64,000 nucleotides of DNA from Hymenopus coronatus (taxonomy: Eukaryota > Arthropoda > Insecta > Mantodea > Hymenopodidae), in NCBI GenBank assembly GCA_030762935.1, contig CM060900.1, positions 438,317,259-438,381,258 on the forward strand, given 5' to 3'. The position numbers and the translations under genes are program-made. Shown one piece after another: positions 13,408 to 25,210 of the stretch. The stretch's first letter is position 1. Each line of letters starts with the position of its first letter. A model generated the notes under the pieces. It was given only the letters and a program-made list of their open reading frames with translations, was not told the DNA's origin and ran no database searches.

Positions 13408-13526
13408 GCCATGGTAGCTCAGAGGCAGAGATCGGGAGTTCCGGCTATGGCATTGAATTTTTCAGTCTGACTCTACCTATCCAACTCCAGTCCTACATAC
13501 GGATTGTATGAAAAAACAATTATTCC
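13408..13526 (+). mobile_element. tRNA-derived SINE, family D, deleted head
   Basis: GCCATGGTAGCTCAGAGGCA is followed directly by GATCGGGAG; box B is missing through a deletion. The tail TTTTTCAGTCTGACTCTACC to AAAAACAATTATT is intact. Confidence 0.75.
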
Positions 13527-13665
13527 ATTATAGTTGGCCATACCATGAATCATGGATCTATAGTACTTGCAGCATTGTAAGTCGCCATTGAATTTGAGAT
13601 CACCTTGTGGTTTACCGGGAAAACATACGAATCAGTAGAGAAATGCAATGCTATGCCGGCATGTT

Positions 13666-13772
13666 GCCATGGTAGCTCAGTGGCAGAGCAACCGGCTAGA
13701 GATCGGGAGATCCGTGGTTCAAATCCCCTATGGCATTGAGGTTCTCAGTCTGACTCTACCTATCCAACTCTT
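13666..13772 (+). mobile_element. tRNA-derived SINE, family D, best-preserved head
   Basis: GCCATGGTAGCTCAGTGGCA, box B CGTGGTTCAAATCCCC and closing TATGGC pair as an acceptor stem with the 5' end. The anticodon and T stems have mismatches, so it is not a working tRNA gene. It is followed by the CAGTCTGACTCTACCTATCC body. Confidence 0.8.
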
Positions 13773-14307
13773 GAGTTATATGATACTACTTCAGTTCAAG
13801 ACTTTATTCATCCTGAAAACAGTTTGTCCTTAATGATGCAATGAATATTGCAGGTAGATCCCTGTGAGTTGTGGGTAACTAGCTGCTCTTTGGCGTGCAC
13901 CCAACCATAACAGCCTACACTACAGCATAAAAAATATCATGTTCAGTGGGGACAGTGTGGACTTTCTTGGGACTGCTTCATGCAATCCTTAGAATTTCGA
14001 CAGAATGGGCTTACAATTCCAGGGTTGGTTTACTTCCTGTAAACAGGTATTAGCAACAAAAGTGGGCAAAGAAACATTGTTATTACAACAAGATTGGTTA
14101 CTTCAGATCAAGTGGTTTTTAGATTATTTTCCCTGATCAAACCGTGGAGACCTACGACTGTGTTTCCGTTATTAGTGCAAAACATTTTTCAAGGACTTGA
14201 AACTTTTCCGGCGCTGGTTATCAATGATAACAAAACATTATTATTCAATTACTATGTCGTTTAGAAATATATCAAAATAAAATTGCATTTAAAACAATTT
14301 AACATAG

Positions 14308-14309
14308 TA

Positions 14310-14383
<74 letters not shown>
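14308..14383. repeat. (TAA)n microsatellite
   Basis: About 25 perfect units; it produces the isoleucine-rich open frame on the minus strand. Confidence 0.95.
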
Positions 14384-14385
<2 letters not shown>

Positions 14386-14483
14386 TCCAGTTACGGTCAC
14401 GCGTGGTACAGTCCGCTCTCGCTCTATATCCTTCCTTCCAGTCGTGACAGCTTGGGACCAAAGTTGCAGAATTTTTTTGTTTT

Positions 14484-14672
14484 AATAAAAACACAGTTAC
14501 GGAGGCTTGTCAGGACTCCGGCGCCGTATTCCTTTTTCCTATTAATTTAACGTTTTCTTTTGACATATACAAACACATAAACACCCATGCCCAAGGCGGG
14601 ACTCGAACCCACGATCCCCTCCGCCACGAAGCATCAAAGCGAGGCGCTTTAGCGGCCATGGGGACCGCGCTG
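14484..14672 (-). mobile_element. tRNA-derived SINE, family E
   Basis: On the minus strand GCGGTCCCCATGGCCGCTAA, GATCGTGGGTTCGAGTCCCG (box B) and a tail GGAGTCCTGACAAGCCTCC that can form a hairpin, then an A-rich end. Confidence 0.82.
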
Positions 14673-14825
14673 CTTAAGGTCTCTTAGCATGTGCAGAGAG
14701 CAAGGTGCGGTTTCATTCTTTGTGAAATATTGGCGTATGCCGTTATGTGACGTACTGGGCTGTTTGTCAACACATCATCTACATGTTGTGTGGTCTTCTC
14801 CAACGTAAACACTAAAGAATTTAAA

Positions 14826-15074
14826 TTATTTTATAAGTATATAATTTTTAATAAGAGGATTATATACATTTAATTTGGATTTCTTTGGTATGCACAAGTA
14901 TCGGTGTTCTAAATGTATTGCAAATAATCGCAATTTGGACAATGAATCCTTAGCCAATGATTTAAATAATTCCCAGCCTACTTTTTCCGAACATGTTATG
15001 TGCATGCAATTTTGTAGAGCTGGTAATTCCATTTGCCGTTCATGTGGAGTCTTTAAAAATGATTCTTCCTGCAC
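14826..15074 (-). pseudogene. possible decayed coding fragment (weak THAP-like resemblance)
   Basis: An 82-codon minus-strand frame contains KLRLFAIHLEHRYL followed by KKSKLN, recalling the C-terminal AxHF...ExxF region of THAP zinc fingers, but the expected first Cys pair is not visible and the Cys before xxH is lost. I cannot assign it; it may be transposase-derived or chance. Confidence 0.2.
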
Positions 15075-15436
15075 TTCTAAACTGACATTCTGTTTATGTT
15101 TGCTTAGAAACAGAACATTCGCTAGCTACCACTGTACGCATATATGACAATTTGTGTGACTAGGCAATATTTTCCCTTCTTTACTGGGTGAAACGACTTT
15201 TGATGTCAGTACCTCTCAAAAGTTCCCCTTATACGTACCTGAGCTAGAGTGAAACTACTTTAACTTTGTTTACCTCATCTTTTCCCTTCAAATAATTTGA
15301 TGACTAGTCAGGGTATTTTCATTCTTAGTGCATATTCAACGTGCCTAAAGTGAAGGGACCAGAGAGTGAAAAACTTTAGTGTTATGTTTTTTTTATGTTT
15401 TTATACTGTTTCCCTACGTTTTTCCTCTAGAACTTA

Positions 15437-15463
15437 AGCGAGCGCGACCATGGGGACCGGCTG
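15437..15463 (-). mobile_element. SINE family E head fragment (short)
   Basis: The minus strand CAGCCGGTCCCCATGGTCGC matches the first bases of family E. Only about 27 bp, so this may be chance. Confidence 0.4.
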
Positions 15464-15504
15464 TTTGTGACTTTGGTGACAAAAATTTTAGTAAGGATAA
15501 ACGT

Positions 15505-15851
15505 AACTCCTTGGCACGTCAGTCCACAAGGAACCTTGGCAGACCGTCTGACCGCTGCATCCCCCATCTCCGCCCGAATGCGTCGAAAATAGGGTGCAGT
15601 GCTGGAGGGTGAGACATGATCAGCGCCTCGAGTCCCTCCCGGACGGTTAATGCGGCCTTCTCGATCTGGAGCCGCTACTTCTCAATCAAGTAACTCCTCA
15701 ATTGGCCCCCCCCCAGGGAGTTCACGAGGCTGAGTGCACCCCACACCAGATATACCGGAGGGGGAAAATTCCCTACTCCGGTACCGGGAATTGAACCCAG
15801 GTCTCTCGCTTGGAAAGAAGCCGCGCTACCACCCGCTAAAGAGACGTCTAT
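15505..15851 (-). mobile_element. tRNA-derived SINE, family J
   Basis: The minus-strand head is TTTAGCGGGTGGTAGCGCGG with box B CCTGGGTTCAATTCCCGG. The body includes CGTCCGGGAGGGACTCGAGG. It differs from families A and C and is single-copy in the window. Confidence 0.7.
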
Positions 15852-16080
15852 TTAGTAAGGATAGAGGTAATCTTATTCTGCAAATAATGCGAGGTGAAAA
15901 TTACGGCCGAGAGATGTTTCACAGGCAGCATTGCAACTGCAAACTAAATAACTGTTTAAACAAGACAATGTAGCTGAAGTAGACAGTGTTTACTATTTCA
16001 AAACGCTTCAGATAACTATATCAGCTATGCCTTATTTATTGTATTTTTTCGCTAAAACAACATATTGTTAATTTAGTGTT

Positions 16081-16102
16081 TTCTTTCTTTCTTTCTTTCT
16101 TC
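16081..16102. repeat. (TTTC)n microsatellite
   Basis: Five to six units. Confidence 0.9.
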
Positions 16103-16459
16103 CATATATTTTATGCTTGTTTTAGGAATCAGCGTGCAAACATTACGGGCAGTTGAAAATTACTGTGCCTTAACTCCTAAGACTGCCATGTCAAATACTA
16201 ATATTTCATAATTTTGTCATAGGTAATATAACGAGAGCTCCAACTTTTATCGATAAATTCCCGAGCAACTTGTTGAGAGCGAATTTATCTAGAGAAAAGT
16301 TGCAGCTCGAGTTGTATTTAATAAGAGTATTTCGTGAATAAAATAACAATGATTAGCGTATATGGACATTTGTGTTGACGTATATTTACACCGAAATCAC
16401 TTCAACTTGATCATATTATAAATCACCACCTCGTTGCTTACAGAATTCGTTGAGCTGAT

Positions 16460-16462
<3 letters not shown>

Positions 16463-16515
<53 letters not shown>
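16463..16515. repeat. (CT)n microsatellite
   Basis: About 25 CT units, one interruption at the end. Confidence 0.95.
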
Positions 16516-16518
<3 letters not shown>

Positions 16519-16869
16519 GTTTTTAGTATTCTGCGGCTTTGAGGTTTCAATTGATATGTCTATTTCAGCGGTAGACATTGCCCAAAACGTTTTGAAACTT
16601 CTGCCATTATATACGAGAATATCACTGCACACTGTTACTATTATTATGAGTCGAACATTAGTTCAGAGAGAAAACAAATGCAGTGGGTGCGATAAATTTA
16701 GAAAAATAATTACACGTGGGTGTGATAAAATTGATTAAAAAGCAGAGATAATGAATTTCGAATGGTTGGAATGCACCGAATTGGCCATTTTCTACGATCA
16801 CGTGTCATGAACGAAATAGCCGGCATCTTTTTTTCAATTGTTTTCATTTATATAGCCCCCTTTAACGTC

Positions 16870-17115
16870 TAAGGCCATAACGGGTGCTTTGCATTAGAAA
16901 CAACTCGTTGTGTGTAGGTACTTAAAGTTGGGTTTAAATGGGTTTTTTTTTCATTAAATACACACACATTCACTCTCACATACATACTTCCAGACTGTGT
17001 GAAGGATAGCGAATAATTCTGGTTAAAGAAAAATTCCTCACCCCAGCCGGAAATCAAACCCGGGATCTCCGGGTGAGAAGCCAGCTCACTGACCACTCCA
17101 CCACGGAGGCAGTCC
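16870..17115 (-). mobile_element. tRNA-derived SINE, family L
   Basis: Minus-strand head GGTGGAGTGGTCAGTGAGCT with box B CCCGGGTTTGATTTCCGG. The body runs left through a short CA-rich stretch to about 16870. Confidence 0.65.
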
Positions 17116-17379
17116 ATAAATTATTGTTTTACATATTAGTGATATATAATATATTATTATAACAATAAAATGTCCTTACGCCATATATATATGGTTATGA
17201 TAAAGTCTCGTTTTATATTTTATTCGTTATATAATTTGTATGGATTTTGTTGTTCATTAATGGACGCAAATTTCCTAATCTTTAGGTCTTAGAAATCCCG
17301 TCCCAAACGATAAGACTGCGGATTGACGTTAGGTTCTGAAAATGCAGGAAGTTGTTACAAGCATTTCCAATTATAATGC

Positions 17380-17616
17380 GGGCTGCGCCGAGGCCGAGTG
17401 GTTAGACCACTCGCCTCTCACCTAGGTGGCCCGGGTTCGATCGCATGTGAGTTTTGCGCTAGAGAAAGCAGTGCAGGGGAGGGTTTTCTTCGAGTTATCC
17501 GGTTTCCCCCGACATCGTATTCCAACGTTGCTCCACCCTTACTCCATGTATATCAGTGTAATCGCCTGCGGTGCCACAATTTGTAAAAGCGGACGTTAAA
17601 CACTATAAAAAAATAC
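17380..17616 (+). mobile_element. tRNA-derived SINE, family A (complete)
   Basis: The head GGCCGAGTGGTTAGACCACT (box A) with CCCGGGTTCGAT (box B) is followed by the body ending CGCCTGCGGTGCCAC...GTTAAACACT and an A-run. Flanking repeats AATTATAATGC (17369-17379) and AACTATAATGC (17617-17627) are the target duplication. Confidence 0.88.
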
Positions 17617-17789
17617 AACTATAATGCATGTTTATCCTTTTTTATGAGTATGCGTTCAATAAACTGGGCAGTAACAGTAACCTACAAGAGGAAACGTTAT
17701 ATCACAGTCGGGGAGAAAGTGAGTATACACGTTAATGTTACCTTCTTTGTTTCTTGTTAAATAAAACTTGTAACAATAATTGCCAATTT

Positions 17790-18110
17790 GCCTTGCTGCG
17801 TGGCGTTGTGGACTAGAGAGTGCAACTGTTTTTCTCGGCTATGGAATGCTCCCGGATCGAGCCCACCCGTGGGGATTTTAAGTCCCGGTACTTCACCGGC
17901 GCTCACACAGCATCTTGAAAAAGATAGGAGCTGCGATAGGTAGCAGTCCTGTCCTCGTGAGGCAACTTTCCGGCTGTGGGAAGCATGACTTCCCCGTATC
18001 GGTTGGATGATCGCCCACCTCATCCGTGAGTGCCTCATTGAGGCCGCTAGTCGGTTTGGGAAACACTGGCCCTTCGCGGACTGAGGCCCAAAAGATTTAT
18101 TGGTGGTGTT
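17790..18110 (+). mobile_element. tRNA-derived SINE, family K
   Basis: A head-like GTGGCGTTGTGGACTAGAGA is followed by GATTTTAAGTCCCGG and TTCACCGGCGCTCACACAGC. TTCCCCGTATCGGTTGGATG matches the 43.2-kb copy. Confidence 0.7.
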
Positions 18111-18492
18111 TTTATAAGTGACAATTTAAAACAGCAGTCTAACGAAATTCTTTAATTCCATATTTCTAAAAATGCAGACTTTTGATTGTGATTGGTGCTG
18201 AATTTTAGGATTTTAAAAATACAGACTCAGTATTTTAAAACTACAGATTTAGGATTTTAAAATGGAAACTCAATATTTTGGTTCTTTGCTACTTTTACTA
18301 AAGCTAGGCATGTAAGAAACGTTTTGTCCTCTCCGTCACTGGGTTTACATTTTGGTAATTATGTAGTTGTTAAATTGTTAGAGTAAACATTGCCGTTCAT
18401 TTTGTTCTTGAAAATATAGATGTGCCATGCAGCACAAACGGTTAATTATTATATTTGAAACATTATTTAATACAGAAAACTGTGATTAGTGG

Positions 18493-18840
18493 TGCCGTGG
18501 CTGAGTGGTTAGACCACTCGCCTCTCACCTACGTAGCCCGGTTTCTATCCCAGGGGGCCGTATGTGGTATTTGAGGTGGACGAAGTGGCGTCTGGGCGGG
18601 TTTTTCTTCGGGTTATTCCCCCAATTGCTTAAAATCATATTTTCTGTGGTCCACTTCACCATAATTTCATATCATCCAATTCCGCTCTTTCAAACCAGGC
18701 ATCGGACTAATCGCTCATCCTGGCTTCTGTTCAATCCAAAGCCTTTGCTCCTCCACAGGCGTCTGACCCCAGGCATTCGCTTGTAAATCCCCGGGGTGCA
18801 AGTCGTAGTACGAGGAGGTTAAACAAAGAAAGAGAGAAAA
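18493..18840 (+). mobile_element. tRNA-derived SINE, family A head with alternative 3' module (B-tail)
   Basis: The head GTGGCTGAGTGGTTAGACCA is nearly that of family A, but the 3' half is different: CAGGCATCGGACTAATC, CTCCTCCACAGGCGTCTGAC, CGCTTGTAAATCC, ending in GAGGAGGTTAAAC. Confidence 0.85.
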
Positions 18841-19039
18841 ATTTATGATAAAATGTGCTTCTTATACATTGTTTTAGCCTAGTAAGATTCTTTAATGTTT
18901 TGTTACATTTTTGACAAATATTTTGAAAAATTACTAGACTGTAACGTAAGTTTGCGAAATATGTTTCTGTTTGTTTGTTTCTTGCTGGAGATAGAGCAGA
19001 ATTTAAGCACTGCCCCCGGAGGTCTATTGTGCATATGCA

Positions 19040-19460
19040 ATTTCTGGGAGGAAGGGATGAGATGAGGAATCCGCCAGATTGTGTCCTTGACCAGGTAGAG
19101 GCAGGTGCGGAAATTGTAGGGTTCCTAAAGTGCATTGATGGGGACACTCCTGTAGCACCCCGCAGCGCTCCTCCTGAGGAACAGGGCCGAACTGTCTTGG
19201 ATCCGTACCAGAGGAGGAGCAAGTACCTTCAGAACCCATATCTACGCACACCACACACCACCAAACTACCCAGTAAAGCCCCGTACCCGGAGAGATGATA
19301 TGAAATTAAACAATGGGGAATGAGGTTCCGTAAATTTTCGTGGTATTAGAAAAAGCATCGCAACATTTGTCTGGTGGCAAAGGAAAACCATGAAAATCCG
19401 AGTGTGTGGTCAATGGAGATCAAACCTGTGACTCCCAAATGTGGGCCACATACGAATCTG
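19040..19460 (-). mobile_element. tRNA-derived SINE, family C variant (worn)
   Basis: GGAGGAAGGGATGAGATGAG at the left and the worn box B complement GATCAAACCTGTGACTCCC at the right place it in family C. Overlapping open frames are repeat artefacts. Confidence 0.65.
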
Positions 19461-20027
19461 CATGTTTAAAAAACGTTTACTAATGATTCAATGAGAGCAG
19501 GGTTTGCAGTTTTGTCGGTTTTTAGGATTTTCTATATAATAGCCTAGTTAAATTACTGTCATAGTCATTTGGCTGTCATTTGGTAGTGAAGAAAAAATCA
19601 CAGAAATTTGTAATGTTATATTATAACCTGCAAACTGCTAACATGCCCTTCAATAAAATGTCAAAATATCCAAAGTTGTCAAAGATTAAATATTTAAAAA
19701 ATTAATGTGGCAACAAAGAGTACAATTCATTTTGAAATATTTTAATTAGTGAACGATGTGGTAATTTTACAGATTTACTTTAATAGTTTTACCAAGTCTA
19801 TATATAATTGCAATGACTTTATTGTTTGATATAAATGTGCCCTGTGAAAGCTCTAATGCTTCAAGTATAACATTCGGTCAGCAAGTTCTTTCTTCATATA
19901 CATATAGAGTTCTTTTCTGAACTGGATGTATAATGAAAAGAGAAATTATAGGACTTTTTAGTTTTTGAAACGTTCATTTCAAAACATCTCGTGCACTCTA
20001 CCATTTAAACGACGCCTAGGGTATTTA

Positions 20028-20172
20028 AAAGAGTGTGTTGTACACTATTGGCAGGCACTGAAACGTGGAGAGGATAGATAAATTTCCACTTGAGACGAGA
20101 CATCTGAGATGGTAAGAAAGAGCTCTTCTTCCCATCCACGTTTCTGTGCCTGCCAGTAGTGTCCAACACACG
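20028..20172. repeat. inverted repeat, 36-bp arms
   Basis: GTGTGTTGTACACTATTGGC starts the left arm (20028-20063) and the complement of the right arm (20137-20172) starts GTGTGTTGGACACTACTGGC; arms agree at all but a few positions over about 36 bp, with a 73-bp spacer. Part of the arm (GTGCCTGCCAGTAG) recurs at 56466. Confidence 0.8.
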
Positions 20173-20283
20173 CCCATACTCTCCAGTCAAGGTGCTCTCC
20201 TAACAAATAAGGCAGATTCTTTTCTATTTTCAGCAGTGATGTTTGTCATTCGTTATGCTTACAGTTAAAGCCACCGAGCGCCT

Positions 20284-20467
20284 TCCCAAGCGACCGCATG
20301 TGAGACTAGTGGTGGACAAAGCGGCGCTGGGGTGGGTTTTCTCCGGATACTCCGGTTTCCCCCGCCATCGCATTCCACCGGTGCTTCATCATCATTCATG
20401 TATAATCAGTGTCACCGCCTGCGGTGCCATGAGTTGTTACAGCGGGTGTTATCACTACCAAAAGAAA
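20284..20467 (+). mobile_element. 5'-truncated SINE, family A, with perfect target duplication
   Basis: The tRNA head is absent. The body starts at TCCCAAGCGACCGCATG and runs to CGCCTGCGGTGCCATG and an A-rich end. ACCGAGCGCCT at 20273-20283 is repeated exactly at 20468-20478, so it inserted already truncated. Confidence 0.88.
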
Positions 20468-22079
20468 ACCGAGCGCCTGTCTAATGAGTATGGGGACTGT
20501 TGTGTTATATTGCTTCACACCCCACACCGTCTCCGTGCATTGCGCGATAATTTTTGGAAGAAAGTAAAACATTTTAGCAATTAAATATCCTGTTTTATAA
20601 AAACAATCGTGGATAATTGCTATACTTTTCTTTTAGTTTCTCGAGAAAAAGTCCACGACTATAGGTTGCAGTACCAGATGTGTGCTTCCTTATTCTGAAA
20701 CCTAGTTTGCTTATAAGGATTTCGACTGCACCATCTTTGATAAGATCAGAGTATTAGTTGGCTTGGCCTAGCTTATTTTAGAACTTAGGTGCTTTACCAG
20801 AGTTCTAAAACTCAGTTGCTCCAACTACACTTCTTTATCTGGGTTGTTTGCGTTTCGAAACCCCTTGCTTTTTGCTGTTTTGTTCCTCTTGTCTCCTCTA
20901 ATCCGCTGTCTAGTCATTACTTAGCCAGCACGGTACCTAGTGACCTTAAGATAAAATGTTATTGGCAGCGAAGTAACGAAGCTTTACAACCGTAATCGAC
21001 CACGCTTGAACGGCTTCCAAACTTATCATCAGTGAAGAGATATAGAGCGTTCATAATAAAATTTAGTCATAGCATACCCTAAGCATTGAAACTTGTTTCT
21101 CGTTATCTTAATATAAGTGTTCACATTGGCTGAACATGACATAGTCATGGAAATAAACTTACACCGGAAACATTGAAGTTTGCATCCTTCAAGCTGCAGA
21201 AACTGTCGCCCGTCTCAGGATTAAAAGACAGTGCAAGTTAATTGATTCGCCCTGTTGCCGTACCTTGAAAAACTTTGGCACACAATTGCGATCGGTCTAC
21301 CAGTTCAATGTCATCTTGTGAATGATACATCACCAAGTAATGAAAAATCTCCACTGCTATATAAGATTATTGCAACACATTTATATTTTTCGACTGGAAT
21401 TTATCTCTCCTCTTTGTTGTAAGAATAGTTTCTTTGCAGAAGAGATAGAGAAAGTCGTATGAATAGAAAGCAGCAGACTTTTTCAGGTCAATCACATAGA
21501 GAAGTGATACCTACTGGTTACCTGACAGTGTTGTCTTACTGTGAGAAGAGCACCATTACAATCCCAGGGGTAAGGGTCATTTGTTATGCACGCAAGAGTA
21601 CTACAAACTATTTTACTGGTCATGCGTTTTATTACTTTGAATGAGTTATTAACAAAATAAAACTATCGGGTGCATCAAACATGTCTCCACAGTGAACTCG
21701 GAAGTTTTAACTGTGGTTACGTTGGTTACGGAACTATGGAGGGAGCATTACTTTGAGCAAGTTTGTCCTGTCCTACTTGAATAATACCGAGAGAACTATG
21801 TGCTTGAAGTCAATTCTGTCTGGTTGTTCTTGTGAAACGAGGTAAAAACGCTAACCATAGAATACGTTTTCAGTTAACGTATTCTTTGATAGTGATAAGA
21901 TTTCAGAAAATTTAAAACGTAAATTTCTTGGACTTTTACACGTTCGGTATGTCCTCACCGCGGTGATAGATTAAGTACTGAATTCCGATGAAGCGAGTCT
22001 GTACACGGTGCTCCGAAAAACGGTAAGTCTAAACTTTTAGCAAAGGTTACACTTGGCGAAATTTCAGATGCAGTGTTAA

Positions 22080-23265
22080 GGATACCCATCTGTGAAAATT
22101 GATCAAAAAGTGCGAAAAATGAAAAAAAAAATGTTTGCCTAATTAAATAATGTAATGTTTATAGTTCAATTTCTTGTTTTACTACTATGTGTGCTTTAAA
22201 CCATATCACGTGACGATTTAAATGATGACTGAAAGGTGGTACTTTAACCTTTTCACTATGGTGAAAAATTGAAAAATCCGAAATTTGGTTTTGACCAATA
22301 ACAATTGGCCTTAAATATGTCTATTTCAAGTTGAAAATACAATAATATGCACTAATAACTAAAAAAGGGAGTATAGGAATATGTTTCAAAATTTACAAAA
22401 TAGGTCTCTCACTGGGTGCTTCTACCTGCCCCGTCACCATCCAGGCATGCCGTACCACCGATTATTTAACCTGGCCCTCCCCCATCCTAAACCACATGCG
22501 AGATAGAGCACCTGGCTGGCCTCCCCACACCCCACCAACAGCACATTTCCGGCCGTGAAATAGAGACTGTTTTGGCGACAGAGTGCAGCTTGGCTCGGAA
22601 TAAATGACTTGCAGTTTTTCTCTGCTTTATATATTACTCGGAATTAGTGTAAACATTCCATGAGATATTATTGGTTTAAAAATGTGTGAAGAATAATATG
22701 AAGTTCTAAGACTTACAAAGAAACAGTGTTAAATTGTATGTTAAACCTTAAATCCTATCTTCTCGTGTTTTCAGCGTTTTCAAAACTTTAAATTGTTCCA
22801 TACGATGCAGTTTTCAAAACAGAAGTTTGAAAATGTTTATGCTTGGATAAAAATAGTACAAAAGAAAATTTATGAGATGATGTTTTTCTAATATCACCAG
22901 AGCTTGTGCAATTAAATAATAAACTTCATATTTCAACAGCAAAAATAAAAAAATTAATAAAATATCAATTAAATAATTTCTTTCTCCTAAACCAATAATC
23001 AGACAAAAATTTTATCGCATCAATTTACTGTATTTATCACTATAACTGCAAAGTATTGTATTTCTCTAACTGAAATTGCATCGTGTGGAATTATTTAATT
23101 AAATGACAATAAAACACCATAAATATGTCAATATCACAGGAACTGTTTTGAACAAAAGTCTGAAATTAGCAGGTAAACTTTTCTTAATACTGCAATTGCT
23201 GGGTTAACGTTTCAAATCAATCCAAGAAAAATTGTAGATTTTAGGTTTCTCACAGTTGGGTATCC
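22080..23265. mobile_element. TTAA-flanked non-autonomous DNA transposon, 1186 bp
   Basis: TTAA at 22076-22079 is followed by GGATACCCATCTGTGAAAA. The other end, read inward on the minus strand from TTAA at 23266-23269, is GGATACCCAACTGTGAGAA (17 of 19 matching). Terminal inverted repeats directly inside a TTAA duplication are the hallmark of piggyBac-type insertion. The interior is AT-rich with no open frame, so this would be mobilised by a transposase encoded elsewhere. Confidence 0.8.
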
Positions 23266-24049
23266 TTAAGAAGCGCCGCTAAATGAATGCGGAAATCAGC
23301 ACAGGAAACAAGTGTATCTGTACAGTCAGCACATAGATCTGAGGTAAGGAAATGATATTACGTCCCTATAAATTTAAAGTACCCCGAAAACAAAATTAAT
23401 TACAAGAAGAAATCAGAATTGATGTGTACACGATATCGCGGGAAAGCCTACACAGTGTCCGAGACAAGAACAAAAGAGTCGAACTCTACCTAGAGAGATG
23501 AGGAAATCATTTCTAACATCTTCTGTGATAGTGGCTGATAATTATTCTCAATTTCAGTTCAGTTCATCTTCATTCCCAACTATAGTTAGCGGGGTTCGTG
23601 GCCAACTGAAAAGTCGCGGGTGAACGTGCTAGCCCATTCTCCTCACTGCGGAGACACATTTGAGACACCCGTTGTTTGTAATGAGCTTGCCCATCGTCAT
23701 CTCAGCTGTCCGATAACACTTGATCCATCGTTAACACCTGCAACTAATATGATGGCTTAGTAAAATCCTATAATTTAGGAGACCTTGATTCAACAGTTTG
23801 ATGGTTCATATCGTGACTGAAAGCGGGTTATTTAAAATAATTATATGAACTATAAAAGAGATTGAATATTTCAAGTAGAGTTTGAAGATAGTAAGAATAG
23901 TTATGGAAAATTGGGTGCACGTCATTATTTCCTGAAAAACCGAGAATGAGGTAAAACTTTAATTACAGATAAGTAGCTTTCAATAGTGTTTGAGGTAGTA
24001 TAGAAGTAGGCTAGGGCTTTTACGGAGGAGACTCAACGCTGATCCTTAA

Positions 24050-24525
24050 AACAGGTGCTCCGGGAGTGAGGGACGAGGTGAGAGAAGACCGGGCGGCCGG
24101 AACCAGAAGTTAAAACACAGAAATTTCACGGTCCCTACAGTTTCCAGATTAAGATGCCCCGTCAGTTGGATAGGTAGATCGGGGATCTCGTTCCACCTAG
24201 AGGGTTCACCACCACACAAGGGGGCGGCCCGTTTACCCCGGCCACCAACCGTAGGTCATGGGACGCGAAATGACCACATGGAACAACTTTTCATTTGCTA
24301 TCGCCGGCTCCACCAGCGCTGCAACACACCAAACGGGGTAAAGGATGAATTATATAATTAATGAACGATATGGAGGGGTAGGAAATTTGGGGGGTAAAAG
24401 AAAGCACTTAAACAGCCTGACGACCCGGGGTAACCTATGGGTCAGAGTGGGTAATAGCAGACATCGAACCCGGGACCTCCTGAATGTGAGTCGCACGTCT
24501 TACCACGATGCCACCTCGCTCTTTT
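24050..24525 (-). mobile_element. tRNA-derived SINE, family C head with variant body
   Basis: The head (rc GGTAAGACGTGCGACTCACA; AGGTCCCGGGTTCGATG) lies at the right. The body has GGTCCCTACAGTTTCCAGAT, GGTAGATCGGGGATC and CCTAGAGGGTTCACC, shared with 56690-57120 but not with the 37-kb copy. Confidence 0.82.
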
Positions 24526-25210
24526 TTAAGTGTGCTGTCAATGTATGATCACTTATCAAAAAAGTGTAAATTAAGGCCTCCAGTGTATTTTACTTTCCGC
24601 CCTAGTTTACAAGGTGCAATAAAATTATGTGACCGATATCGTAGTGTTCTTCGTGGCAACACTGATGAGGCGGGACTTCAATGTTAGGTCGGTGAACATG
24701 TGATACACTAATAGTATAGGTGTTCAAGTGTGTTGTTTGTAACGCCCGCTTTAGTGAAACCGATTTTGTGTACACGTTCTTGCAGTGAGTGACAAGATTT
24801 TCAAACAGCGATGTGCAATCAAGTTTTGCTTTAAGCTTGGACACGGTGCAACGGAAGCGTTTACAGAGCTGCAGCAGGCCTACCGAAACGGTGATTTGTC
24901 GAGAGCTTCGATGTTTCGGTGGTTCAAGACCTTTTTAGGAAAGAACAGAGTAAATTGAAAATGAAATTGATGGTGAAAGGACTGCGGTTTCAAGAACTGT
25001 TATGTCGCAAAAGTGAGCGATCTTGTACTTGTAGATCGTTGGTACCGAAAGCTTTTTTTAAAAGACTTCGCAAAATGGCTATGCATGTGAGATTAAAACA
25101 TAAATAAACTGGATTTTGTATCATCGCCATGCTGCTTTTCACACAACAATTTCAATAAATCTTGCCAGTAAGAGTATTTGTGTGGCTCCTCATCTCCTTA
25201 TCCACCAGAC

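Noticed and set aside
13666..13738. Possible functional tRNA gene
   Set aside because: The acceptor stem pairs but the anticodon and T stems have mismatches, and the same head occurs in two other SINE copies with a shared tail.
14261..14494. Isoleucine-rich minus-strand open frame
   Set aside because: It is the (TAA)n tract plus part of a SINE.
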